A stretch of 32,434 nt of DNA from the NCBI GenBank assembly GCA_024232355.1, contig JAAEPW010000054.1, positions 1-32,434 of the forward strand, read 5' to 3'. Below, piece after piece: positions 1 to 6,665 of this stretch. Under the pieces are notes generated by a model. That model did not search any database. It was not told the DNA's origin and was given only the letters and a program-made list of their open reading frames with translations. Every line of letters begins with the position of its first letter. Position 1 is the stretch's first letter. The translations under genes and the position numbers were made by a program. The stretch is from Chloroflexota bacterium (GTDB taxonomy: Bacteria; Chloroflexota; Anaerolineae; B4-G1).

Positions 1-160
1 ATTGCACGAATTTTCACCCCTCGCTCTAGCCCTCGTCCCGAGGGCGGGTTGTGCGTACAAGCTGTCCTGAAAATTGCATCAAAGAGCGATTATCTCGTGC
101 ACAAGCCGCCCCCGGGATTGGGGCTTGAGCGTTTTGCACCAGAAATTAAATCAATTGTCC

Positions 161-646
161 CTAATCTCCCGCCCGACCTTCAGGCACAATGCGCACTCGA
201 AACGAACCAGAATTGTCATAAAGCCCGGCATCACAGTCGTTGATGCGGAGCAAAAGAAGCCCGGTAGCATCCGCCTCGAATGCCCCGCCGTTTCCGATCA
301 AGAATACCTCACTCTCGATCCTGCCCACTCTGCCGACCAACGAACTCCTGGGAGCATCTGGCATAGGTTCACAGCATTCCGAACGGCCGCACACATAGTC
401 CGAACCATCTCCGTCAAAAACAGTGGTGTCGGCATCGGTGATCTGCCCCGACATGTACTCGATCCAAACTTGCTGCCCCGGTTCGAGATACACGTCCGTG
501 TCCTGCCAGCCCTGGTCGGCTGTGATTTCGACGATGTACACTGTGTTTGGCCTCTGCGTTGGTTTGGCAGTGTCAGTGGGCGCAAGGATACAGGCAAGTG
601 TCGGGATAAATAGTAAAAGTGCGAGAAGTTTATGTCTATTCTTCAG
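161..646 (-). CDS. Secreted lectin-like (PA-IL/LecA-like fold) protein, probable CTG start
   Basis: The conserved part (about residues 37-160) starts as YIVEITADQGWQDT, continues through a GQQVWIEYMSG segment and ends in a RINDCD...DNSGSFRVRI block. This resembles the calcium-binding PA-IL-like domain often appended to bacterial surface proteins; that is recognition by eye. A GTG at 541 would omit the upstream part. The frame stays open to about 667 and encodes a hydrophobic N-terminus (KLLALLLFIPTLAC) followed by a Pro/Thr linker, so a signal peptide, possibly of lipoprotein type, seems certain. No ATG, GTG or TTG lies upstream of the signal peptide. A perfect AGGAGG sits 7 nt before a CTG at 646 (ATT at 649 is the alternative). 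The gene follows the PHP gene by 27 nt and may be the last of that operon. Stop TAG at 161. Confidence 0.6.
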   Translation of the reverse strand: MKNRHKLLALLLFIPTLACILAPTDTAKPTQRPNTVYIVEITADQGWQDTDVYLEPGQQVWIEYMSGQITDADTTVFDGDGSDYVCGRSECCEPMPDAPRSSLVGRVGRIESEVFLIGNGGAFEADATGLLLLRINDCDAGLYDNSGSFRVRIVPEGRAGD

Positions 647-673
647 AATATATCCTCCTCGCGGTTCTCAAGT

Positions 674-1438
674 TCAACCTTGCCCACCAACAGACGAATG
701 CCCATCTACCCAAACCTCCCGCTCCCCCTCACCGGCCAGGGCCAGGGCCAGCTCGGCCACCGTCGGCGTTTTCATCTTGAGCGTCGTGCGGCGCTTGATC
801 TCTTTCAATCGGTGCGCGTCGCCGTTCGCCACTAGGCTGTAGCTCGCCAGTTGGGGGAAACGCTCGCGCGCCTCGGCCAAACTGATGTTGTGCGAGATCT
901 CTACCCCCGCCACGTCCATCCCCGGTGGGATAAAGCCCAGGGTGGTAATGATGCTGTAGACGGCCCGGTCCACGTGGGCCGGGATGCACACCCCCTCCAG
1001 GGCAGCAACCCGCTCGACGACATCCTCCACTGAAAGGGACGTGGACGTGGACAACAGCCGGTCCAGGTAACCGGCCGGGTCGCCGTCGGCATCGAGCAGC
1101 AGTTGCTCTCCAAAGGTCATCTCGTCGTTCTTGAGCGGGGGCAAGCTGACATAGACTTGCTCCTGCCAGGCCGCCGCTTGCTCCAACGTGTCGAACAGCG
1201 CCAGCATGTGCACCTCTTCACGGGTTTGGACCTCTATCCCCGGAAAGACCGTGATGCCCGTGCCCCGCGCGGCGTTGACCACCGACGCGGCGTTCTCTGC
1301 CGAGTTGTGATCGGTGATGGCAATAATATGCAGCCCCAGCTCCTGCGCCTGCTCCACGATAAACTCGGGCAGCATCTCTAATTCGGCACAGGGCGAGAGA
1401 CAGGTGTGAATGTGCAGGTCGGCCAGAAAGAATGGCAT
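674..1438 (-). CDS. PHP-domain metal-dependent phosphoesterase
   Basis: The protein has about 254 residues and a polymerase-and-histidinol-phosphatase (PHP) fold. The metal-ligand motifs are in order: HIH at residues 9-11, TDHN at 42-45, an AHVDR motif in the middle and GDAH near the C-terminus. PHP proteins hydrolyse phosphoesters; the substrate here is unknown. I chose the ATG at 1438 because PHP proteins begin just before the first HxH. The frame extends to 1501, but that part lies in an 82-bp repeat and looks non-coding. The gene is co-directional with the HdrBC-like gene upstream, from which it is separated by the repeat. PHP genes of this type recur in accessory clusters of bifurcating hydrogenases together with DRTGG and HATPase genes, as here. 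The true substrate and partners are not visible from the sequence. Confidence 0.85.
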   Translation of the reverse strand: MPFFLADLHIHTCLSPCAELEMLPEFIVEQAQELGLHIIAITDHNSAENAASVVNAARGTGITVFPGIEVQTREEVHMLALFDTLEQAAAWQEQVYVSLPPLKNDEMTFGEQLLLDADGDPAGYLDRLLSTSTSLSVEDVVERVAALEGVCIPAHVDRAVYSIITTLGFIPPGMDVAGVEISHNISLAEARERFPQLASYSLVANGDAHRLKEIKRRTTLKMKTPTVAELALALAGEGEREVWVDGHSSVGGQG

Positions 1439-1474
1439 GGCCTTGAGAAACCTGGTTTTTGTCGCTATGGGATC

Positions 1475-1556
1475 GTTCAAAAATAACTTGGTACTTTTCA
1501 ACTCATTTCCTACGTAAAAATGCTTAAAAAGTACGACGTTGTTTCTGAATAACGCC
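1475..1556. repeat. 82-bp palindromic repeat, copy A
   Basis: This begins GTTCAAAAATAACTTGG and ends GTTTCTGAATAACGCC. The two halves are imperfect inverted repeats (GTACTTTT on the left, AAAAGTAC on the right). Copies of exactly the same length lie at 5505-5586 and 6556-6637. Here an outer inverted repeat (AGAAACCTGGTTTTT near 1447 and AAAAACCAGGCTTCT near 1570) encloses it, so the local palindrome spans about 138 bp. It lies between the HdrBC-like and PHP genes. Confidence 0.8.
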
Positions 1557-1589
1557 TATGCTTGCTCAAAAACCAGGCTTCTTTTTATT

Positions 1590-2777
1590 TTACGATGCGT
1601 CCTGCAAGGACTTCCAGACCAGTTCCGTCAGGTCCATCGCTCGCGTGCGGACCCTAGTCTTGCGCGCGGCCTCTTGCAGCGTGCGCTTGCACTGCTGACA
1701 AGACGACAAAACGAACTTGGCACCGGTATCCTTCACCTGAGCCATCCGCTGCGCCGCGACGCCCGCGGTTACTTCCTTGTCGGCTACCTCGACGTCACCG
1801 CCGCCACCGCAGCAGAGAGCGTTCTCGCCGCAAGCCGACATCTCGCGCAGTTCCAGCCCCGGGATCAAGCTCATCAACTCGCGCGGCGCCTCGTAGACAC
1901 CGCTCTTTCGCCCCAGGTCGCACGGATCGTGGTAGGTGACCACATCCTCGAACGCGCCCAGAGTCATTCCGTTCCCCGCCAATAGTTCGGCCAGGAATTC
2001 GCTGGCGTGCTGCATCTTAAAGCCAGAGACGTCAGCGTACTCGGGGTAGAGGTGGTCCCAGGCATAGTAGCAGGATGGGCAGGTAAAGACGATCTTTTTG
2101 GCCCCCACCGCCCGCGCCTGCTTGACGTTGAAGCGGGCGATCTCGGCCACGCGACTACCCTGTCCCGCGATATGGAGCGGGTATCCACAGCACCACTCGT
2201 CCTCTCCCAGCGTGGTGAATTCGACCTCGGCGCGCTCCATCGTCTGCACCAGTGATTGTGGAATCGAGTAGGTGCGGGGGTAAAAGGAGCTGACGCAGCC
2301 GATGAAATAGAGCACCTCGGCCTGCTTGCGGCGCGGTTCCACGCCCAGCGGCACCCGTTCCAGGTTCTGGCTCCAAATCTGGCGGTTGGCATTGTCCTCG
2401 CCCGAGATGTTATAGCTGTTGACGATGGTATTGCCAAACACCTTCATTCCCTCGGGGACGTTGACGTCTTTGTCTGTGGAGTATTCTTTCAGGGCGATCA
2501 TCGATTCCATCAGGTCGATGCCCCGGGGGCAGCGCACCTGGCAGGCCTTACACGTCGTGCAAAGCCAAAAGGTGCGGCTGTTCAATACTTGATCCCGCAT
2601 CCCCAGCGCGACCATACGCCACAGACGGCGAGGTGATAGGTCCATCGCGTAGGCCGTGGGGCAGGTGGCCGAACACGTGCCGCACTGGATGCAGCCCCGC
2701 AGGTCTTCTAGCGGGTCAACGGCTTTGAGAAAAGAGTGGTCAAGTTTTGTGTTGGCAAGATCGAAAGACTCGGTCAT
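1590..2777 (-). CDS. HdrC-HdrB-type fused iron-sulfur protein
   Basis: This 395-residue protein has two N-terminal [4Fe-4S] motifs of CxxCxxCxxxCP form (Cys 29/32/35/39 and 73/76/79/83). Two CCG domains follow: FIGC...WCCGYPLH...CPSC and HDPC...LCCGGGG...SSCQQC. This is the layout of heterodisulfide reductase HdrC fused to HdrB, also seen in GlpC and lactate-oxidation LldE/LutA relatives. CCG domains bind unusual Fe-S clusters and act in thiol/disulfide or quinone-linked electron transfer. The start overlaps the stop of the upstream ATPase gene by 4 nt (ATGA), implying translational coupling. There is no HdrA or hydrogenase subunit nearby, so the redox partner is unknown. It is soluble, with no membrane segments. 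Family confidence is high; the physiological reaction is not determined. Confidence 0.9.
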   Translation of the reverse strand: MTESFDLANTKLDHSFLKAVDPLEDLRGCIQCGTCSATCPTAYAMDLSPRRLWRMVALGMRDQVLNSRTFWLCTTCKACQVRCPRGIDLMESMIALKEYSTDKDVNVPEGMKVFGNTIVNSYNISGEDNANRQIWSQNLERVPLGVEPRRKQAEVLYFIGCVSSFYPRTYSIPQSLVQTMERAEVEFTTLGEDEWCCGYPLHIAGQGSRVAEIARFNVKQARAVGAKKIVFTCPSCYYAWDHLYPEYADVSGFKMQHASEFLAELLAGNGMTLGAFEDVVTYHDPCDLGRKSGVYEAPRELMSLIPGLELREMSACGENALCCGGGGDVEVADKEVTAGVAAQRMAQVKDTGAKFVLSSCQQCKRTLQEAARKTRVRTRAMDLTELVWKSLQDAS

Positions 2778-3322
2778 AGAGATTGCCTCCTTAATTCTGT
2801 CTCTCCTTCAATGATAAATTCCTGTAACCAATTCCGAACCGCTGAATGCGTCAGCGGTATATCCCCTAATTCGGCTCGAATGTCCGCTGTGTGGAATTCG
2901 AATGTTTCTTCGCCTATCCTGTGGACATAATGCAGATCGCACGACCCCGACAGGATAAAGGCCAACAGCGTCCCCTCAATGTCCCCCAAAGGTGCGCGGT
3001 CGATATGGCTGTGTTGAAAGGTCGCCCGCAGTGTCGTCCCTTGTCCCGGTTGCGATGTGACAGTCAACTCTCCAATGCAACGCTCTGCCGCCGCCTTGAA
3101 CAACGGTATGCCCAACCCAACGTGTCGCGTGGTGCGCGTGGTAAAGAACGGGTCATAGATGTTGTTCAATTGTTCCTCATTCATCCCACGGCCATTATCA
3201 TGAACGGCGACGGTCAACTGGTCGGTCACCAAATCCTCTTTGATGACCAGATCGACACAGGTCGCGCCCGCCGCCAGTGTGTTCTCCAAGACGTCTAGGA
3301 TGTGCAAACTCAACTCGCGCAT
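2774..3322 (-). CDS. Histidine-kinase-like ATPase (HATPase_c) protein
   Basis: This 182-residue protein contains a GHKL ATP-binding domain but no sensor or dimerisation/phosphoacceptor domain. The N-box-like LDVLENTLAAGA is at about residues 9-20, the G1 box DNGRGM at 42-47, an F-box-like DPFFTTR at 57-63 and the G2 box VGLGIPL at 68-74. The last 75 residues are an accessory domain with no motif I recognise. In hydrogenase-linked clusters of Clostridia and Thermotogae such stand-alone HATPases neighbour DRTGG and PHP genes; their role is unproven and presumed regulatory. The stop overlaps the start of the HdrBC-like gene. The 86 bases upstream carry a TAACTGCCA direct repeat (3336-3344, 3361-3369). 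Confidence 0.85.
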   Translation of the reverse strand: MRELSLHILDVLENTLAAGATCVDLVIKEDLVTDQLTVAVHDNGRGMNEEQLNNIYDPFFTTRTTRHVGLGIPLFKAAAERCIGELTVTSQPGQGTTLRATFQHSHIDRAPLGDIEGTLLAFILSGSCDLHYVHRIGEETFEFHTADIRAELGDIPLTHSAVRNWLQEFIIEGETELRRQSL

Positions 3323-3408
3323 ATAATTCTGTTGTTAACTGCCAAGTAGGGTGGTTTTGCTAACTGCCACAGGTCTGATGACAAATCCAACCTACCTGCC
3401 TGAAATAG

Positions 3409-3765
3409 CTACGCCCTATCGTCATCCACGCCTCGTACGCCCAGTTCGAACAATCTGCTGACTACCGTGTACGTCGTGAGATCCGTCGTCAGGATCGGAA
3501 TACCCTCTTCCTCTGCCTTTTGGGTCGTCACGGCGTCGGGCTTGGCACCTTCGGTGATAATGATGCCGGCGGCATCGGTCAGGCTCGCCACGGCCACAAT
3601 GTTGGCGTGGGCTTGCAGGGTTACCCAGATGCTGCCTTCTTGCACCTTGGCCATTGCACAGCTCAACATGTCGGTGGCGTAACCACTGGTGACCTCTTTG
3701 CCCAGTTGTCCCCGAGCTGCCCATACTTTTAACTCGAGTTGACGACAGAGTTCTTCTAGTTTCAT
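3409..3765 (-). CDS. DRTGG-domain-like protein (first copy)
   Basis: This small protein of about 118 residues begins MKLEELCRQLELKV and carries a DRTGG-like fold: GxVTSGYATDMLSCAMA, then VAVASLTDAAGIIITEGAKPD and a C-terminal GIPILTTDLTTYTVVSRLFELG. DRTGG domains occur in phosphotransacetylase-like and CBS proteins and as stand-alone accessory proteins beside [FeFe]-hydrogenase genes. They are thought to bind ligands and have no known catalysis. An in-frame ATG at 3783 would overlap the upstream stop as ATGA but lacks a ribosome site. The ATG at 3765 has AGAGGA 9 nt upstream and gives the usual N-terminus, so I prefer it. It is paralogous to the gene at 4784-5134, with the CBS/HATPase gene between them. 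Confidence 0.82.
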   Translation of the reverse strand: MKLEELCRQLELKVWAARGQLGKEVTSGYATDMLSCAMAKVQEGSIWVTLQAHANIVAVASLTDAAGIIITEGAKPDAVTTQKAEEEGIPILTTDLTTYTVVSRLFELGVRGVDDDRA

Positions 3766-3779
3766 TTTGTATTTTCCTC

Positions 3780-4751
3780 TCATGCCCCCAGACTGTCGCT
3801 AAACAAATGATCTTGTTGTAAATAGATTACGATCTCCAACTTTGTATAGCTGCTATGAGGAGATTCCAACCGCATCTCGTCGGCACACTTGCGGATATTT
3901 GTCAGCCCCATACCGGCGCCAAAACCCATTTCCCGGATTCCTTCGGAGGCAGTCGAGAAACCGGGGCGCGTAGCCAGCTCAATATCCGGAATACCCGGTC
4001 CTTGATCTGTCGTTTTGATGGTGATTTTGTCGGGTTGAACTTGTACCTCCAACAAACCTCCACGTTCGTCCGCGTGGATGATGACGTTCATCTCGGCTTC
4101 ATAAGTCGCGATCGCCGCCCGCCGGACAATCTGGGAGGGGACTCCCAGGCGACTCAGGGCGCGCTTGATCTTTCTGGAGGCTGCGCCCGCGTGATCGAAA
4201 TCTCGGGTTGCCAGATCATAGTTGAGTGAGATACTGGTACGGTCGGAGACAATATCCTCAAAAATGTGACTGGCCCGGTAGCGACGGATTTCGCCCTCGT
4301 GATACTCGACTTCGAGTTTTTTTAGTAACCCTCGTGTGACATCGCTCTGAGTGAGGATCCCTACCAGTTGCCCCTTTTTGTCAATGACGGGAAAACGGCC
4401 AAAACCAAAACGAGTGAAATAATCTACAGACAGAACAAGTGGGTCATTGATGTTCAGAACTGTGGGAGTTGGAGTCATCTTGTCTCCCACCCGAGCCCCC
4501 ATCTCCCCTTTTGCTAGGGCTTTGATCAAATCCTCAATACTGATGATGCCTACCAGGACACCATCCTCGACAACTGGAACTCCCGAGATGTGGCGACTCA
4601 GCAATATCTCCCTGATCTCGGGCATCAAAGCCTGCGGCGTGACTGTGACGACTTTTTTGGTCATCACATCCGAGACCTCCAGTTCATAGACCAATTCCTG
4701 GAGCCTAGTGATCTGGGACGTCGAGTTTGTTAGATTGTTTTGTGCGTCCAC
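3780..4751 (-). CDS. Tandem CBS domains fused to an RsbW-like ATPase
   Basis: The product has about 323 residues. Two CBS motifs come first: SDVMTKKVVTVTP...GVPVVEDG at about 27-80 and VGDKMTPTPTV...RFPVIDKKGQLVGI at about 88-145. An anti-sigma-factor/RsbW-type GHKL ATPase follows, with N box YEAEMNVIIHA, G1 box DQGPGIPD and G2 box GFGAGMGL. CBS pairs sense adenine nucleotides, so the fusion could couple energy or redox state to a switch kinase; that is inference. The start is uncertain. The frame is open far upstream but overlaps the preceding gene there. I chose GTG at 4751, just after that gene's stop, although the best ribosome site (AAGAGGA) is about 15 nt away. It sits between two DRTGG-like paralogues. 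Confidence 0.85.
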   Translation of the reverse strand: MDAQNNLTNSTSQITRLQELVYELEVSDVMTKKVVTVTPQALMPEIREILLSRHISGVPVVEDGVLVGIISIEDLIKALAKGEMGARVGDKMTPTPTVLNINDPLVLSVDYFTRFGFGRFPVIDKKGQLVGILTQSDVTRGLLKKLEVEYHEGEIRRYRASHIFEDIVSDRTSISLNYDLATRDFDHAGAASRKIKRALSRLGVPSQIVRRAAIATYEAEMNVIIHADERGGLLEVQVQPDKITIKTTDQGPGIPDIELATRPGFSTASEGIREMGFGAGMGLTNIRKCADEMRLESPHSSYTKLEIVIYLQQDHLFSDSLGA

Positions 4752-4783
4752 GAACCCATCAGGATTCCTCTTGTGTCGCGCAA

Positions 4784-5134
4784 TTAGGATGTATCCACAC
4801 TCTTCAAGCCAGCCTGGTAAAGGCGGCCACACGTCTCGAACATAGAATAAGAGGTAGTTATGAGGGGTATGTTCTCTTCTTCTGCCAAGACGATTACTTT
4901 TGGAGATGGATGCTTGCCGCGGACGAAAATAACTCCCGCGATGTCGGCCATATCTGCCGTGTTTACTACCTGGGGATTGCACAGTCCCGTGACCAACACA
5001 GACTTGGGTCCGGCGAAAGCCAGAACGTCGCTCATCAGATCCGCCGCACAGATATGGGTTATGTCTATGGTCAGATTGGCATTCTTGGTGACCAGTTCCC
5101 CTTCTATAATTGAGATTATCTCGCGGAATTTCAT
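4784..5134 (-). CDS. DRTGG-domain-like protein (second copy)
   Basis: This 116-residue protein begins MKFREIISIIEGELVT. Its core has ADLMSDVLAFAGPKSVLVTG, then DIAGVIFVRGKHPSPKVIVLA and a GIPLITT-like segment (NIPLITTSYSMF). The pattern matches the DRTGG-like protein at 3409-3765, so the two are diverged paralogues flanking the CBS/ATPase gene. It is the first gene of the minus-strand redox-regulation module, and any promoter should lie in 5135-5500. Function is unknown beyond likely ligand binding. Confidence 0.82.
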   Translation of the reverse strand: MKFREIISIIEGELVTKNANLTIDITHICAADLMSDVLAFAGPKSVLVTGLCNPQVVNTADMADIAGVIFVRGKHPSPKVIVLAEEENIPLITTSYSMFETCGRLYQAGLKSVDTS

Positions 5135-5504
5135 AAACTATTCACTCGCCCAGCACGTTGGATGTATGTCGGGAAAAGCCCGACACCACCCCCTAACCCA
5201 TACAGTATACACACTAACTGTGTGTTGCCAAGGGCTAGATGTCACGTTTGTGTCTGCTATCCATCACAAATCCAACATCTATTGGGGAATTCGAACACAA
5301 AGGACGTCTTGCCAAGTTCATAGTGGGTGAGGGGAAAAATCAGACACAAATGGCTCGTGCTCACCACTGGCATAGGAGTATGAGCCACCCGTCAGCACAG
5401 ATCACGCCGCTTGATTAGGGCTAGGGATAAAACAACTTGCCCATTTGCAAAGCCAATATATCTTTCCAAATGAGCAAGCTATTAAATTTCGATTCTCAAG
5501 GCCC
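5135..5504. other. Intergenic region upstream of the redox-regulation module
   Basis: No credible gene is present. The region holds several inverted repeats: a GTCGGG/CCCGAC hairpin (5168-5184) without a U-tract, an ACACAC-TAACT-GTGTGT palindrome (5209-5225) about 80 bp before the DRTGG gene, and TTTGTG/CACAAA arms (5247-5270). The latter two could be operators for the minus-strand genes. No convincing -35/-10 pair was identified. Confidence 0.4.
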
Positions 5505-5586
5505 GTTCAAAAATGACTTGGCATTCAACATGCACTTTTCGAGTAAAATCACAAAGAAAAGCACAATGCTATTTCTGAACAACGTC
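5505..5586. repeat. 82-bp palindromic repeat, copy B
   Basis: This has the same length and ends as copies A and C (GTTCAAAAATGACTTGG at the left, TTTCTGAACAACGTC at the right), with a diverged middle that keeps inverted symmetry (GCACTTTT/AAAAGCAC). It abuts the gcvH stop codon at 5587. Confidence 0.7.
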
Positions 5587-6018
5587 TTAGCCCAGAATGT
5601 CCTTGAACTTTTCGGCCTCTCCCTCGATAAAGCCCTTTAGTTTTGGAGAATCGGCTTTCATCAAGTTGTCCAACTCGGATGGGTTGGCCATCTCGATCTT
5701 GACCAGCCAGCCCTCATCGTAAGAGGACTCGTTGACCAAAGTAGGCTCCCACTCCAGTTCCTCATTTACCTCGGCGACTTTGCCGCCAACCAGGGCCGCA
5801 ATGCGTCCCACCCATTTGCCCGATTCCATAGACATAAAGGTTTGTCCCTGCTCTACGTCTCGCCCTGTGCGGGGAACTTCGACAAAGACGATTTCTTGAG
5901 CAATTGCCTGACCAAACACAGTCAGGCCCTGGGTAACGGTGTTCCCATCCACTTTGATCCATCCATGAAGTTCATCGTAATATAGGTCGTCGGGATAGTC
6001 GTAGCTACTGATCTGCAT
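5587..6018 (-). CDS. gcvH: Glycine cleavage H-like lipoyl carrier protein
   Basis: This 143-residue protein has the H-protein layout: an N-terminal HGWIKVDGNTVTQGLT, the GQAIAQEIVFVEVP strand, a lipoylation hairpin FMSMESGKWVG and a C-terminal ESSYDEGWLVKIEM. The Lys in ESGKW aligns with the lipoylated Lys of the canonical ESVKA motif. A GGAGGTG ribosome site precedes ATG 6018. No gcvT or gcvP is nearby, so it may be the H-protein of a dispersed glycine cleavage system. It may instead be a dedicated lipoyl shuttle; LbpA-type GcvH paralogues work with Hdr-like sulfur-oxidising complexes, and an HdrBC-like gene lies 3 kb downstream. Which applies cannot be decided here. Confidence 0.88.
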   Translation of the reverse strand: MQISSYDYPDDLYYDELHGWIKVDGNTVTQGLTVFGQAIAQEIVFVEVPRTGRDVEQGQTFMSMESGKWVGRIAALVGGKVAEVNEELEWEPTLVNESSYDEGWLVKIEMANPSELDNLMKADSPKLKGFIEGEAEKFKDILG

Positions 6019-6093
6019 TGTTACACCTCCGTATTAGTTTAGTGATCCACTGCAAGTTTTTCTTGCTCGCCGTCGAGACAGCGAGGAAAACAA

Positions 6094-6124
6094 AGAACAC
6101 CGTTGTATTGCACAACGGTGTTCT
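6094..6124 (-). terminator. Intrinsic terminator after rpsT
   Basis: On the minus strand a 13-bp perfect stem (AGAACACCGTTGT and its complement) with a 5-nt loop is followed by TTGTTTTCC. It ends the rpsT transcript about 40 nt after the stop. Confidence 0.85.
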
Positions 6125-6164
6125 CTAGTTACATCACAGCATCTTTGGTCGAGAAACCAAATGC

Positions 6165-6437
6165 TCAGGCGGCACGTTCGACCTGGTTCAACTGTTGTAC
6201 CAAGCGTGACTTGCGCCGGGCGGCATTGTTCTTGTGGATAATGCCCTTTTGGGCAGCCTTGTCTAAGGCGATGACCGCCGCATTCACGGCCTGACGTGCT
6301 TCATCGATTTGCCCTGCATTTATCAAGTGCCGAGCTTTTTTGACAGCGGTACGCGCCCGCCCACGAAAGATCCGGTTACGCAGTCGCCTGCGATCTGCAC
6401 TGCGGAGACGCTTAATTGCCGATTTTGAGTTAGCCAA
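6165..6437 (-). CDS. rpsT: 30S ribosomal protein S20
   Basis: This 90-residue basic protein begins (M)ANSKSAIKRLRSADRRR and has the typical S20 helices with RTAVKKARHLI and NNAARRKSRLVQQLN at the C-terminus. S20 binds 16S rRNA in the small subunit. The start codon is TTG at 6437, with GGAGG 9 nt upstream; the codon after it, GCT (Ala), matches the family start. It is a monocistronic unit with its own promoter (6474-6502) and terminator (6094-6124). Confidence 0.96.
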   Translation of the reverse strand: MANSKSAIKRLRSADRRRLRNRIFRGRARTAVKKARHLINAGQIDEARQAVNAAVIALDKAAQKGIIHKNNAARRKSRLVQQLNQVERAA

Positions 6438-6473
6438 TACCTAATTCCTCCATATCTTATTACACTGGATGGC

Positions 6474-6502
6474 ATTGTACAACAATTTGGCCGATTTGTA
6501 AA
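6474..6502 (-). promoter_or_regulatory. Sigma-70-type promoter for rpsT
   Basis: On the minus strand, TTTACA (6502-6497), a 17-nt spacer and TACAAT (6479-6474) lie about 37 bp before the TTG start of rpsT. Confidence 0.75.
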
Positions 6503-6523
6503 GCCTGACAGCCTGACTATAAT
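6496..6523 (+). promoter_or_regulatory. Sigma-70-type promoter for the nuclease gene
   Basis: On the plus strand, TTGTAA (6496-6501), a 16-nt spacer and TATAAT (6518-6523). The -35 hexamer overlaps that of the divergent rpsT promoter almost completely. The transcript would begin near 6530 and contain repeat copy C in its leader. Confidence 0.65.
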
Positions 6524-6555
6524 ATAGCGGAGAGTATTGTGTATGCTTGGGGATT

Positions 6556-6637
6556 GTTCAAAAATAACTTTGTACTTTTCAACTCGTTTCTTCTGTACAA
6601 ATGCTTGGAAAGTGCGACGTTGTTTCCAAACAACGCC
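6556..6637. repeat. 82-bp palindromic repeat, copy C
   Basis: This is closely similar to copy A over its whole length (GTTCAAAAATAACTTTG at the left, GTTTCCAAACAACGCC at the right). It lies in the predicted 5' leader of the nuclease gene, ending 28 nt before the start codon. Confidence 0.8.
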
Positions 6638-6665
6638 TTATCATTTGTTTGACAAGAGAGAGGCA

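Noticed and set aside
31..128. CCCTCG/CGAGGG and CAAGCC/GGCTTG inverted repeats as terminators downstream of the lectin-like gene
   Set aside because: Neither is followed by a U-rich tract on the minus strand.
3336..3369. TAACTGCCA direct repeat as a regulator site or attachment site
   Set aside because: Two 9-bp copies 25 bp apart inside a short intergenic gap, without other support.
5168..5184. GTCGGG/CCCGAC hairpin as a terminator
   Set aside because: There is no U-tract on either strand.
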